64,000 nucleotides of DNA from contig CM046850.1 of NCBI GenBank assembly GCA_025618425.1, positions 6,244,925-6,308,924 of the forward strand, in the 5' to 3' direction. Shown piece by piece: positions 48,541 to 59,906 of this stretch. The number at the start of each line of letters is the position of its first letter. Position 1 is the first letter of the stretch. This DNA comes from Heliocidaris tuberculata (Eukaryota > Echinodermata > Echinoidea > Camarodonta > Echinometridae). A program made the translations under genes and the position numbers. The notes beneath the pieces are model-generated. The model was given only the letters and a program-made list of their open reading frames with translations. It made no database searches and was not told the DNA's origin.

Positions 48541-48705
48541 ACGTCTCTCCCCGGGGAAGTGTAAATGGAGTAAAAATGGAGTGAAAATTCACTCTTTTCT
48601 TTCTAGATAGCACTCCATTCACTCGATATTCACTTCTAAACAAGGTGATCACTGACGTGACTCCCGGGGAAGGGAACATAGAGTGAAAATTCACTCTTTT
48701 TATTA
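48541..48705 (+). repeat. Pair of CCCGGGGAAG..GAGTGAAAATTCACTC modules
   Basis: The palindrome GAGTGAAAATTCACTC (perfect 16-mer apart from its centre) occurs at about 48579 and 48681. Each is preceded by CCCCGGGGAAG (about 48550) or TCCCGGGGAAG (about 48662). The spacer also contains CACTCCATTCACTC. Probably one small foldback element bounded by the CCCGGGGAAG copies. Confidence 0.65.
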
Positions 48706-49032
48706 TTTTTTTTTAGAGAGACAGTATGCTCAGTGTCTGTTTTTATACATGCTTGTGCGCTTGTTCATGTCTCTCACGAGTTCTTATTCCTCCATTATCA
48801 TGATTATGATATATGTTTCTTTATTTCCCCCTTCTTGCTTTATCTCTCTTTTTATTTTACAACTCTACTGCTCCCTTCTCTCTTCCCTCTGTCTGTCTGC
48901 CTTCTCTCTCTATTTCTTCAAAGCACAGGGCTCTAAGATATGTCCTTCTAGATATTTCAAAACTGAAATAACAAGCATGCTATTCCCCTTTAATCCTTCT
49001 ATTATTTCTTTCTCTTTCCTTTTTCTTAAAAG

Positions 49033-49130
49033 CGCATAAGGACTGCATTACAGTGCTATGCGCTATAAAAATACAGTTTATTAATTATTATTATTATTAT
49101 TAGTAGTAGTAGTAGTAGTAGTAGTGTAAG
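49033..49130 (-). repeat. AAT-microsatellite-linked TTTATATAGCGC element, copy 2
   Basis: On the minus strand: (ACT)n, (AAT)n, then TTTTATAGCGCATAGCAC and CCTTATGCGC. Same build as 19977 and 52608. Confidence 0.6.
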
Positions 49131-51409
49131 TATGCTGTAATTTAACCCCTTCTTTGTTTCTCTCTATATATCTTTTTTTCTTGCTGCATCACCAGTATGC
49201 TCTCCAATACTCCATTTTCCTTTCTTGTTAAAAATAAACCAAAGAAGAAGAAAAATCAGTGGTCTCCAAAATTAAAATACAAGAGCATCATCAAACAAAC
49301 AACCATAGCAGACTTGCGACTTTGACGCAGTGCAATAGTTACGAGCATTTTAATTCTCACAAGCATTCTATTGCACATTGCTGCACCTGATACAAGACAC
49401 CAGGTGCGATTCGTGAATTATCTCATTAACACTAAAATACGTGCAACATGAATACTGATTTTTAACACTTCTGCACCGTAATTGTCGCTGTTGCATCGTA
49501 GCAATCGGGTATACATTTACATTACAATAAAAATTCCTAACATTTTCATATATCTTTTTTTTTTTTTTTTTTTTTTGCTTGATTATAATTCAATTACCAG
49601 TCTGTGACTCAACAACTATCCAATAGCAAGTAACTTTAGCTGGCTCCAAGGCAGAAAACAAATAAAGATCTAGAATTCTTGAGAAGGGTTTTATTTGCGT
49701 GCTTTCAAGTATTTGCCAAAAAAAGAAAGAAAGAAAGAAAGAAATAATGAAGCATATTGAGCAACACGGAGGAAGATTAAAGTTATTTTTCGAGAGAAAG
49801 CACAAATCACATCTCGAAATTAGTGGAAAAAAAACAGCATTTTTTTCTTATATGTATTCGCAGCCGACATCTCACATTATGAAATTCGGGATTAAGTCGG
49901 GAATTAAATCAATTCGAAACGAATCACAAATTGTTTCGCAAATAATAGGGCCCATCCAAATCTGCTATCATTTTGTTGGTTAACACTCTCTTATCATGCT
50001 TACTGATAACAACTAACTATTGCGTCTACATCTTCAAAATCACAAAGACGTCACTAATAAGGCACAATACATAATTGCATGTGCAATATGTGTCTATATT
50101 TGGCTGCATGTGGCGCCAAATAATAAACTTTATTAATATTCAAAAAGACGTTCTTAACTTTCTCGGTATGTTGCCTCCTAGATACAAAGAAGAACAGGCT
50201 GAGAATCGTAAGACCTCAGACAGATCCAGGTTTGAATAATTTTAAGACCCACTGATTGTTCTCATGCCTATACTAGAGAGGACTATGGCAGTATTTGCCA
50301 AATCGATCGACAAACTATGCAGCCAATTTGTATTTTTGGGTCAGATATATACGCGTTCACCTTCACATTACTCTTCGTTTATTCATCTTTATTTCCTGAC
50401 ACAGTACAACGACAAACAAAAAAGGGAAATATTCAACAGCTCAGCCCTTCTTAGGCAATAATTAGAGTACCAGCTATTTGCAGAGCACCATTTAGTCTGC
50501 AGTGAATGGTAATATTTTGATTTTACCTATGTTAGAGGTCATGTAGTTGTGTTCACCTTGATCGCTGTATAGGATAAGTTCATGTGTAATCTGAAATTGC
50601 TCAAGGGTCGCTCCGGCCGTTGATTGGTCGGATTTTGGGGTTCATAGTACTTTTTCGTGTCAAGTTTATGTTGTAATCATCACTTCCTGTTTCGTGTTCT
50701 ATTTTGAAACCGGATATGAGTACTCTCATATTGATACAAATATGAATGTTTTCTCTATCCACAATGTTTTTTTTTAAATCGCAAACTGGATCAAAGGCTT
50801 TGTCTTTCACTGATTTCGGAATTGGAGACCTGCTACCCACCCCTTTGAAGAAAAACAAAACACAAATAGATATACCAACCAGAATTAGATCACTAAAATC
50901 AAAACCTATTCGATATTAGTTAATTGTTTTGATTCTATTTTCTTTACCTTACAAGCCAGTTTTCTATCATTTTCCATCTTTTCACCATAACATTACTAAC
51001 ATCGCGATGTGAGTAGAGTTGCGATGTTTGAGCCGCGTGTAAATGAACCCCGTGTGCTTAATTTTGTGCTTGTAAACAATAGATTTCTTTACAATTTTAT
51101 CGAATTAGAAGCAGGCAAACGACACCTTTAAATGTCTTGACGCATCTCTTGAGTGTCTCCACTATGTCTTCCTTCTTCCTTCCTGTAAGGAGATCAAAAG
51201 AAAACAGATTTCCGCTATTAGGATGGGAATGCACCTTAGCATCACAAATGCTCCAAAAGCAACAAACACGTCTGTACCCCGGAGATGACACCCAGCTTAT
51301 TTCAATACACGGTCCCTTGAACATCGGCACAAATTGCCAATGCAACTTTGGGATTTCGAATTCATGTCAGCGACACTCCCTCTGTGGGTAGGCCCAAGAT
51401 GGATCGAAA
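49131..51409. other. No gene seen; spacer with poly-T (49554-49576)
   Basis: A minus-strand frame at 51097-51345 contains an acceptor-like pyrimidine tract and AG before GRKKEDIVETLK, but I cannot support an exon. The rest is unremarkable. Confidence 0.45.
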
Positions 51410-51620
51410 AAAAAAGTAGGGGGAGGGTGTAATTCCCCCCCCCCCCCAAAAAAAAAAAATTCATCAAATTTTTTTTACCTCGATAATATACTGCATAAAA
51501 CTTAGGTCCGACGAGCCGCCCCCCCCCAAAAAAAAAGGGGGGGGGGAGAGAGAAAACACAGAGAAAGAAAAAAAGGGGGAAGGAGGGGGAATCCCATGAT
51601 CCTTCTTTGGATCCGCCTAA
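51410..51620. repeat. Poly-C/A and poly-G/GA interspersed repeat
   Basis: The edges ATGGATCG and TTTGGATCCGCCT resemble inverted ends. Inside are C13A12, C9A9G12 and GA-rich runs. Same style as the 6.8 kb poly-C repeat. Confidence 0.55.
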
Positions 51621-52149
51621 GAGAAGTCAATCTGAAAGGTCGCTTTGCGTCTGCAGAGCAGTATTCACCAGCTTGCTATAATTGTGCTCAAATTTTGATG
51701 ATATCTGTTCTTGACGACTTCAAAACTTGATCATGGATTCCCCGATAATCCAACAACAAGCGTGCAGGGTGGACTCAAGATATAGTTCTAGGAAAACATG
51801 CCATGTAACTTCGGTAAATGCAATTCGTTTAATATCTGGAGTTCTGCTTACCGAGTGTACCAAATCCTTTTTTTTCTCTCTTTTTTTTTTTTTTTTTTTT
51901 TCAGGAAGTAGAGCTCTATTTTGCATGTCTTTTGCTGTCTCCTTGTAGAATTCGAGCAGAAAATAAAACTAATGTTGACAGCAACAATTCGGGTTTTAAA
52001 AATATACGTTGCGTTGAGACCCCTAATACAGCATGGGCAGCAAAATGTAGATTGTATTATGTTAGGCTCAGAGTGTTAATTAATTTTGTATATTTTCTGT
52101 GATTATGACAGGATAATATTGATTTCATTAATTGACAAGATTGGATTTT
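51621..52149. other. No gene seen; poly-T at 51882-51901
   Basis: Single-copy-looking DNA plus one T run. Confidence 0.45.
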
Positions 52150-52209
52150 TAAAAATTATTTATTTATTTTTATTCATTTATATATTTTATTTATTTTTTT
52201 TTTTTATAT

Positions 52210-52240
<31 letters not shown>

Positions 52241-52297
52241 TTCTTATATATTTATTTATTTTTTATTTATTTATTTATTTTTTTTTTTTGGGGGGGG
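52150..52297 (+). repeat. (TTTA)n / T-G tract
   Basis: TTTA tetranucleotide tract ending T11G8. Confidence 0.95.
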
Positions 52298-52469
52298 TGT
52301 TTTTATTTTCATAACAACATTTAAGTTAAAATATACGTCCTAAATCACAAAATATATGATAGATATGATGATGATACGCGTTCACCTTCACATTACTCTT
52401 CGTTTATGTAATATGAATGAATATTTTTTTGGTCATTATTTTCCTTCTCATTATTTTTAACATAATACT

Positions 52470-52667
52470 AATAATAATGATAATAATAATAACACTACTA
52501 ATAATAATATTTATAATAATAATTGTTATTATAATGATAGTTATAATAATGATATTAATAATAATAATAATTAGAAGAAGAAAAAAAAATAAGGAGAATA
52601 ATAATATTAAAGAAAAGTTCTTATATAGCGCATAATACCCATAAAGGGTCCATAGGCCCTTTACATA
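52470..52667 (+). repeat. (AAT)n plus TTATATAGCGC element, copy 3
   Basis: Irregular AAT tract, then TTCTTATATAGCGCATAATACCC and GGCCCTTTACATAATAAT. Same small element as at 19977. Confidence 0.65.
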
Positions 52668-53159
52668 ATAATCGTTGATACATTTAATTACAATGACAGG
52701 TACACTATAATGTTTATAGAAATATCATATTACTCGTAAGAGAGAAATCTCGAAATCTACAGAATGCATGTAGCAAATAGCAAAACAATTTACATTAAAT
52801 AGAGGTCCGTAAAACGAAAATGATGATAATAAAATATTTTAACAGAGTAAAATTTTTAATGAAGGAAAATATTTGCATACTAATTTTACATAATAATACT
52901 CTACACTACTATACTCATATCATGCATGTGGAATAAAATTAAAGATTATTGAACATGCTGGAAGAGATGTGCTTTCAGGAGATTCTTGAAGACATTAAGT
53001 TACTTTAATTATGGTGATAGATTACAATTTCTTTGGGGATGGATGATTGCCACAGACCACCTTTGGGTGATAAATCTCCAAACTCCCAGACCATGAATTC
53101 AATCATGACTCGTACATAATGAGCTCAAATGAGGAAGAGAGTAACATGGAGAGGATTGG
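52668..53159. other. No gene seen; spacer
   Basis: AT-rich, nothing recognised. Confidence 0.45.
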
Positions 53160-53380
53160 GCGAAAGGGGGGGGGGGGGGGAGGAAGGTAAAGAGAGAGAG
53201 AGGGGGGGGAGCGAGAGGGAGAGAGAGAGAGGGGGGGGGGTTGGGGAGAGAAGTGAAAGAGAAACAATGAGGGAATACAGAGTGAGAAGAGAGGGAGCAA
53301 GAACAAAACGAGAGAGAGAGAGAGAGAGAGAAAGAGGGCAGAGACGCAGGGAGAAAGTGAAAGAGAAAAAGGGAAGAAAG

Positions 53381-53427
<47 letters not shown>
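53160..53427 (+). repeat. GA-rich tract with G runs
   Basis: G12-14 blocks, GAGAGA tracts and a final pure (GA)n of about 22 units. Long arginine/glutamate frames are artefacts. Confidence 0.95.
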
Positions 53428-53428
<1 letters not shown>

Positions 53429-54637
53429 GATCCTTTCCTTGCAGAAGTGTCACTTACTGTTAGTGTGGTGTATCAATTCAAAAGCAAGTTCTGGTGACAA
53501 CATCAGATCACCATCACAGGTGAATATTCATAATTTTGATTAAAGTTGAAGTTAATCTTTATAAGATTTTGGACAGAACGCCAGTTTTACAAAAGCCAGT
53601 TTACTAACAACTTCTAAATTTACGGATGGGCGCTTTCAGAATTAGTTTTGCCCTCCAATATGTAGTTTTGTTATGTGTTGTGGCATTGTTATTGTGAAAA
53701 AAAAAAACAAAAACAACAGAGATGCTGACAGAGCCCGAAGCGTAATCTTCCTTGACGGAAATTTAATTCGGAAAACCAACATTATACAGCAATACGTCAC
53801 AAATCTCGTTTTGATGAAAGAACTGTTTTATACAACCTCCCAAAAATATGACCCATGCAATAGTATAGAGCTGGAACAAGTGTTACCCCCTAGGGGATAA
53901 GGGTGGATATTAGTCAGGATAGAAAATCGGGTGTGTGTGTGTCCCAACCGAGCGGAACTATTGTGGTGGATGAGGAGGAAGATATAGGGATCGAGGGGGG
54001 TAATGGAAGGGGGGCATTTGAGAACCCCTCTGGTAATATATTGAATAATATATTAAATGGACCATGAAATGGATGATGTGTCTCAAGAGAGGATGATGAT
54101 AATAGTGAAGGGGACTTGAGCAATAGTTTTTCTATTTTAAATTCAGATTATACGCGCCTAACATAACAAAATATTCATAATAAACCCTTCTTAGAACCGT
54201 GGGCAGTGCTTGACATAATTATGCAATTACCATTCATATTCAGATCAACCACTAAAGAGGTATTAGATTATCATGAAAGTAGCTGATAGTGGAACAAGTG
54301 CATGTTATGACGTCTTTAGGAACACTGTCATCCACATTAGCCACTCTTGACCCAGGGGAGGTATGCGGGTACCACCGTGTGGGAAACAAAGTCAGTTGAT
54401 GCTTAAACGCCTGATCGTGGAAACTTGATTAAAGCCTCGGATATAATAGCATTTTGACGCCTTGTAACTTCAGGAAAAAGGCATTTTATAAATCCAATTA
54501 TTTTTATGAAGAAGTCAAGATCTGCAGTAGATATAGAATCAACAGCAATGATAACCGCTTATTTAAGTGATATCGTGCTGTAGGGAACTTAGTGAAATAA
54601 TTATTGAAAATGAGAACGCAAACGAGCGATACAACCT
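53428..54637. other. No gene seen; spacer
   Basis: Single-copy-looking DNA without recognisable signals. Confidence 0.45.
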
Positions 54638-54773
54638 TTAACTCATAGCCCGCTATTGTCGACCACTGTCACTTCCGGGTTCTCGCTTCTGTCGACGATC
54701 GTCGACAGAAATCACGTACAAAAGAAATTATCCAGCAGCCATGGGTTTCATAATGCACAGGGCAAAGAGTTAA
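54638..54773. mobile_element. Short TTAA-flanked MITE with a 24-bp perfect palindrome inside
   Basis: Ends TTAACTCATAGCCCGC and GCACAGGGCAAAGAGTTAA, an imperfect inverted pair. At 54687-54710 TTCTGTCGACGA meets its exact reverse complement TCGTCGACAGAA with no loop. Style resembles family F (TTAA plus GTCGAC), possibly an older relative. Confidence 0.6.
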
Positions 54774-54779
54774 TAAGAA

Positions 54780-55425
54780 GTACAAGACACACCCCTCTCC
54801 CCCTCCTCCTCCCCTCTTCCTCCCATCTTTCTCCCCTGTCCCTCCCCATCCATTTTCCCTCCTTCTTCCTCCCCCCCCCCCTCTCTCTCTCCCTCTTCTC
54901 GCCTCTCTCCCTCCCTCTCAGTCCCCTCCTCCTCCACTTTCCCTCCCCTCTCTATCCACCCCCTTTCCGGTATATGAGCGTCGTAAGAGGGTAATGTAGG
55001 GTGACACCCCTCTTCAAAACTTCTGTTTTTGAATTCGACATTTTCATAGGCTAATGTCAAATCTAAACTACCAATGACTTAAAGAAAATGCTTGTTATAG
55101 AAAATGGGGTGAAGCTATCATGTCTGCAAATTTGGGTCCGAACACCCCCTCCCCCCCCCCCCCCCTCTCCATTCAAAACGGTCTGGCTACGCCCCTCCTT
55201 TCCGGAGATGATCAGTGTATATTCTCCAGGGTCTCTGAGTGTCCTTGTTCTTCAAGGCCGTAAATGGGTGCTTCCTCGAACTCAATTCGAAACCACCACA
55301 CCAGATTACTTTCAACTTCGATTTTCACTGAGGGGAGAAAATGGGGTGAACATTGTTTCTATTTTGCGATTTCGTTGTTTTCCTCTGAGATCAAGGAAAC
55401 GTTTTAACAAAGCACTTCCGCCTAC
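54780..55425. repeat. CT-rich block (54786-54965) and poly-C repeat (55130-55200)
   Basis: Pyrimidine-rich low complexity. Then a repeat with a C run, ATTCAAAACGG and GGCTACGCCCCT, similar in parts to the 2.8 and 6.8 kb poly-C repeats. Confidence 0.6.
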
Positions 55426-55818
55426 TTAAAGCTTAGTTTAAGTTATCGCAGGGAAGTTTCATTTTGAGAAAACTTATTTAAAATCAGTATAATCCGCTAT
55501 TCATTTACAAGTGTACCGTTAATAATTATATGCGCTGAAAAGTTTAGGCCAGCCAACACCAAAATGTCGAAAAGTTGCTAAAAAGTAAACCTCGTATACC
55601 CTGAAAAGAACCACCTGTGAAAAAAATATATTCAAAGTATGGTACCTGGTCATAGTCTGAACATCTGTATCTTTCTTCTTACTCAGCAGTTACTGATATT
55701 ATTTCAGAATTATTTAGCAGATGCTATTTATCTATACATAAAAGTTTGTGGTGAAAGTTTTCTTAGGTTCGGTTGGAATTTATTTTTGATGGCTACCAGA
55801 ACTCAACATTATCTTTAA
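55426..55818. mobile_element. Possible diverged TTAA element sharing the family C right end
   Basis: The right end CCAGAACTCAACATTATCTTTAA (TTAA 55815-55818) is the family C end almost exactly. TTAA at 55426 is a possible left end, but the body does not obviously match family C. Confidence 0.35.
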
Positions 55819-56338
55819 AGCAACCCGCTGTTTGATGTTCTCTAAGTTCCTGTTACTAATCGTACCGCTAAAACCATTGCAATAACATACAGGATCTTAT
55901 GTACATAGTGAGTCACCAGAAGTAAAAGTTGGGTAAAAAAGAAATGTCCCAACATGAGTGAAATTATGTGTCAGACCATCTTCTGAGCATTCAGTCGAAC
56001 TAGAGTAATATCTGCTCAGTTTGTACTGGATAATGATTTTTTTTTTTGATGTCATTAACAAAACCTTACTTTATAGGTTGGAGATAAAAATTGTCAAAAA
56101 TGTTGGTCGGACACAATTTTAATGACCCTAATTTGGGGCAATTCTTACCCAACATTTCATAGAGTGCCAAACGAATCTGTTGTCGTTTAGCTGATATTAA
56201 AGCGAATGACTTATTGACAAATGATAACTGTGTTTACAGGTAGTATAACATTATTTCCAATAGATCACCAAATTGTTAGATAATATAAGACCAGTCTGAC
56301 AAGGAGAGAAAAACATTTGAACAGTTGAATTTCTCCCG
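55819..56338. other. No gene seen; spacer
   Basis: AT-rich, T run near 56037-56046. Nothing recognised. Confidence 0.45.
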
Positions 56339-56739
56339 TTGAAGACAAAGTTGAGTTCTGGTCATACGATTAATTGGTGAAGGAAACTATCGGGAAGCTA
56401 TTTGGAAAGGTTGATTAATATGTAGTACATAAACATTGATGTATACTGTGAGATTTTGAATCATCATAATGATAATGAATTGACTTAATTATGCCCAAAA
56501 TCACATGCACAGCGCACAGAAATGAGTAAATGGGACTAGTACACACAGGTGGCATGAAGGTTTGGTCCAAACTTTTTTAGCCATTTCCCATCATATTTCA
56601 AATATCAGGGTAAGTGAAAAGCAATCCTTTTTCAGGGTGCATTATGTTCCCCTATTATATTCTTCCAAACTGACATAAAAAAGAAAGAGATTCTCACAAA
56701 TTATTTTTCATCTGCACCAGAACTCAATCTTTTCTTTAA
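56339..56739 (-). mobile_element. MITE family C, copy 4 (reverse)
   Basis: Left end TTGAAGACAAAGTTGAGTTC, right end CCAGAACTCAATCTTTTCTTTAA. The body is the reverse complement of copies 1-3 (AACTGACATAAAAA; CGCACAGAAATGAG). Its right TTAA (56736-56739) is also the left TTAA of family B copy 3. Confidence 0.8.
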
Positions 56740-57150
56740 CCCTTTCAGGACAGGAATTATTTAAGAGCTCAATTGATCACATTTTTTTCTGCAAATTGGC
56801 AACAATAATATTTTTCTTTTAGTGCTACGTGGTTCTAATAAGATGAAATGTCTTGAAAATAATATACATGGTTAGGAACTTTGTCGAAAAGTTGAAAAAG
56901 TTGCCAATTTGGACAAAAAACAATGATTTCGAATCTCTCAATGTGTTGTCAATTTAAGGATGTTCAATCTTATTCTCCTTTTTAAAATTCCTGGCATCAA
57001 ACACAATATGATCATGCAACAAAAATGGACACAGTGTGAGCAGAATTTTTTGCTCTTTCTACTCATGCATCTGGTATATTTTTTAAGGCTCTAAATCAAA
57101 AGTTATTGGGCCAAACCACAAAATGTGGTCAATTGTCTCGAAAGGGTTAA
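56736..57150 (+). mobile_element. MITE family B, copy 3 (TTAA-flanked)
   Basis: TTAACCCTTTCAGGAC to CGAAAGGGTTAA, 415 bp, collinear with copy 1. It shares its left TTAA with the end of family C copy 4, so it was inserted into that copy's own target duplication. Confidence 0.85.
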
Positions 57151-57424
57151 ACGAATGACCTTGATGTTGGTTTCTGCGTAGGTAGGTGGTGAAGACAAAA
57201 ACATGACATATGTTACGCAGAGTCACACACACCAGTGCAGTCTAAAGCTAAAATTGAGTTTGGGTGATGAAATTGCATTTCAGGTTCTAGAAATTGATTC
57301 TTTAATTCTCATGCAATAGATTGGTTATTGATAATGAGCCGTGGTAATAATCCAAAGCTCTTTGGAAGCGCAAAGAGACATTGATAAGTATTTTATACAA
57401 GGACTTCGTATTATTATCTTTATC
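57151..57424. other. No gene seen; short spacer
   Basis: Nothing recognised. Confidence 0.45.
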
Positions 57425-57597
57425 ATCATCACTATCATTAATATGATGATGATAATAATAGTAGTAGTATTAGTAGTAGTAGTAATAATAATAATAATAA
57501 TAATAATAATATTAATAACAACAATAATAATAATAGAATAATAATAATAATAATAATAAAATAATAATAATGATAATAATAATAATAATAATAACGC
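57425..57597 (+). repeat. (AAT)n/(AGT)n microsatellite
   Basis: ATC, GAT, AGT and AAT units in sequence. Runs of I/L/Y in the frames are artefacts. Confidence 0.95.
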
Positions 57598-57756
57598 AAC
57601 AGTATACCTAATCCTAATCTTAATCCTCTCCCTAACCCTAATTTAAAACCCAATCGCAACCTTAAACCTAACCCTATAGTCCTTGGCGAAACAAAGCCCG
57701 GAGCAATCGTCACCGGAGCAAATGGCGGAAAGGTTGCACCATTGTGATAACTCCTT
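57598..57756 (+). repeat. Telomere-like CCTAAT/CCTAACCC stretch and an adjoining interspersed repeat
   Basis: CCTAATC and CCCTAACCC variants (57603-57683) are followed by AGTCCTTGGCGAAA, CCCGGAGCAATCGTC, CCGGAGCAAATGGCGG and GTGATAACTCCTTG. The last 14 bases equal the right half of the 25-bp hairpin insert, flanked by GGTTGC on both sides. The module looks like a dispersed repeat. Confidence 0.55.
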
Positions 57757-58978
57757 GGTTGCTTACAGAGATCGCTTGTTATCACATTCATGATTCAGGG
57801 TTACCTGCTTAATTTCATAATATCTACCAAATCATTTGTTGCATGTCCTCTCATGTAGGCTTGAGAATTTATCAAAAGTTTCCCCTATCCCTGTTACCTG
57901 TTTTGATAGGAATATGCATATACATTGTATACATTAACATTATTTACTCCAAATCATTCAAATTCGTTTTGAAGGTCACGACTGGTTGGTAACGACTGGA
58001 AGTCAGGCTATCTTCAATCACCCAAAAGCCAGAGGGAAACTATACATTAGATCACGGAGAGTGAACAAGGAAATCATTCGAAAACGCGTGGGATATCAGA
58101 AAAAAAGATGGTAAAAAGGGGGGAATGTATATTACTTATTAGGTTTAAATATTCATAAAAAATTGATCATGGAACGTGCACCTATTCAATTCAATGTATT
58201 TCTAATCCTTGATCTTCTTAATATGGCTTGTCTCAAAGGAGTCAGCCCAAACCGGAGACAAAATAACTGAAAGAAAGAACATCGAGTGAAATTTATTTCC
58301 CATTTTGTAGAAATATGCCCCAGAGCTTTGAAGTATAGGAAGGCGATTTGTTGTTGTTTTGTTGTTGTATTTAACAAAGTAAGGATCTTTTTTTGTTTCA
58401 GCTTCAAGTTTTTAGACAGAATGATATATGCACCAGGGTAAGAAGACTTCGAACAGCACAAACAGAATCTCATGAATCTTGTCATCGAAATATCAACATT
58501 ATATTTGTCAAGAAAATGATGTGCTGTGACCTTCCAAAATTGAGTCTAACCTTGACAAAATCATTGGTATTTTAGGTAGATTTTTCACAAATAGTTTATA
58601 ATGGAAAAACGTGAAAAAGGGTCGTGCCTATACATATCACGGATAAATATTCAACTGATACAAACTTTGGTTTGTTAGTTTCAATCAAAACTGTTTTCAA
58701 AGTTACACTGCATAATTTACATATTTGCAAAGGGTGTACTTTTCTTCCGTGAGGTAATTGTTGTGTTTAATCATTTTTCACAGGTATGTTCTGAATCTGA
58801 TTTGGTTTGAGGAGTGCAAACCACCGAACCTTTTCCAAACTACATTTGCTTCATCATCCTTATCCACAAAAACAACCGTCCGAAAAAAGGGGGAAAACCC
58901 GGGGAAATGAATATTGTTCTCCACCAAAACCCCGCAAGAATTGCGTACAATGATTATCATGTCAATATGGCATGATCA
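57757..58978. other. No gene seen; spacer
   Basis: AT-rich. Short frames near 58186-58575 are not convincing. Confidence 0.45.
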
Positions 58979-59092
58979 GGACCCTCTTGCATAAAAAAGT
59001 TGGGTTTAATTGTAACTAAAAAAAATTCAAACGCAGCTCCCACCAAATACTCAATCCTGATAGGTTGAACATCAAGTTGTCTTTAAAGGTCA

Positions 59093-59624
59093 TGTAAAGT
59101 TTTGGTAAGCCCTCAAAAACTGTTCGTCAGATTTCTTCAATTTGTGTTGATAAATAGCAAGATACTAGCAATACTAAGACACTGTGAAGATTTCGCCTCC
59201 TAAAATTTAATATTAAACAAATAAGAGGCAAAAACTAATTTATGTGCCGGGACAGGCACGTAAAATCCCAACAAAGGAAGCATGTGCTATACACTGTACA
59301 CACACGTGTAAAACCAATGATGAGTAGCTACACACAGTGCACACACGCTGTCTCTATGCGAAGCCCCAAGATTGCTGTGCGGGGAGCCGTCGGGGTGGAA
59401 GGGTCCTAGCATAATGGCGGTGATCAAGCCAAGGAGTTCTGTGATAACTCCTTGATCAAGCATTCCTTACAGATATTTACACTGAAATTCACCAGAAATC
59501 ATAGATGGAATACCGAATGATCTCTTACAGACATCTTTTGATACAAGGAGAACAACATGAGACTATATTTAACATGTTTCTTTCCAATTTTCTTTTTGCT
59601 ACCAATACTGTACATGAGCTTTAA
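59093..59624 (+). mobile_element. MITE family D, copy 3, nested in family G and containing the 25-bp hairpin
   Basis: TTAAAGGTCATGTAAAG to CTGTACATGAGCTTTAA, with clean TTAA on both sides. Nearly identical to copy 1 at 7907-8418 apart from scattered substitutions and one 32-base gain (25-bp insert plus 7-bp duplication). Confidence 0.9.
59430..59454 (+). mobile_element. 25-bp hairpin insert, copy 2, with 7-bp target duplication
   Basis: Identical to 11463-11487 (arms CAAGGAGTT / AACTCCTTG, loop CTGTGAT). Flanks ATCAAGC at 59423-59429 and 59455-59461. Removing the insert plus one flank restores exactly the sequence around 8247-8260 in family D copy 1, so this is a demonstrable insertion with a known empty site. 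Confidence 0.85.
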
Positions 59625-59758
59625 TCTTTTTGAGTTTCATTGACATGATTGAAACGCAACTTTTTGTGCAAGAGGGCCTAGTTCAAAATATTCAAATTAC
59701 TTGTAAATATTGAATTAATGACGACATGATTGTATATTTATTAAATGATCTCTGATCT

Positions 59759-59906
59759 GGGCCCCGTTTCATAAAACTTATTTTTAATTACAGCTGCCAC
59801 ATATTTATGACAAATTTGCTCTCAGCCAATCAGATGCAAGTATTTCAATAGCTTATAATTGTTATTGTAACTTTTTATAGATCTCAAGTTTTATGAAACG
59901 GAGCCC
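59759..59906. mobile_element. 148-bp MITE with GGGCYCCGTTTCATAAAACTT ends
   Basis: Left GGGCCCCGTTTCATAAAAC and right GTTTTATGAAACGGAGCCC are inverted. The ends (CCGTTTCATAAA) are a widespread motif of small elements in marine animals. The body contains CAGCCAATCAGATG. Confidence 0.8.

Larger units (their letters stand above)
58979..59678. mobile_element. Foldback MITE family G, carrier of nested elements
   Basis: Left end GGACCCTCTTGCATAAAA, right end TTTTTGTGCAAGAGGGCC, inverted with few mismatches. Without the nested family D (59093-59624) it is about 170 bp. The inner part includes CTGATAGGTTGAA, similar to the 28 kb tandem array. No frame. Confidence 0.75.

Noticed and set aside
51097..51345. 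Minus-strand frame with an acceptor-like site before GRKKEDIVETLK
   Set aside because: One weak splice-like signal and no matching donor or family; not enough for an exon.
53103..53497. 116- and 122-codon frames rich in SLSLS or ERERE
   Set aside because: GA microsatellite artefact.
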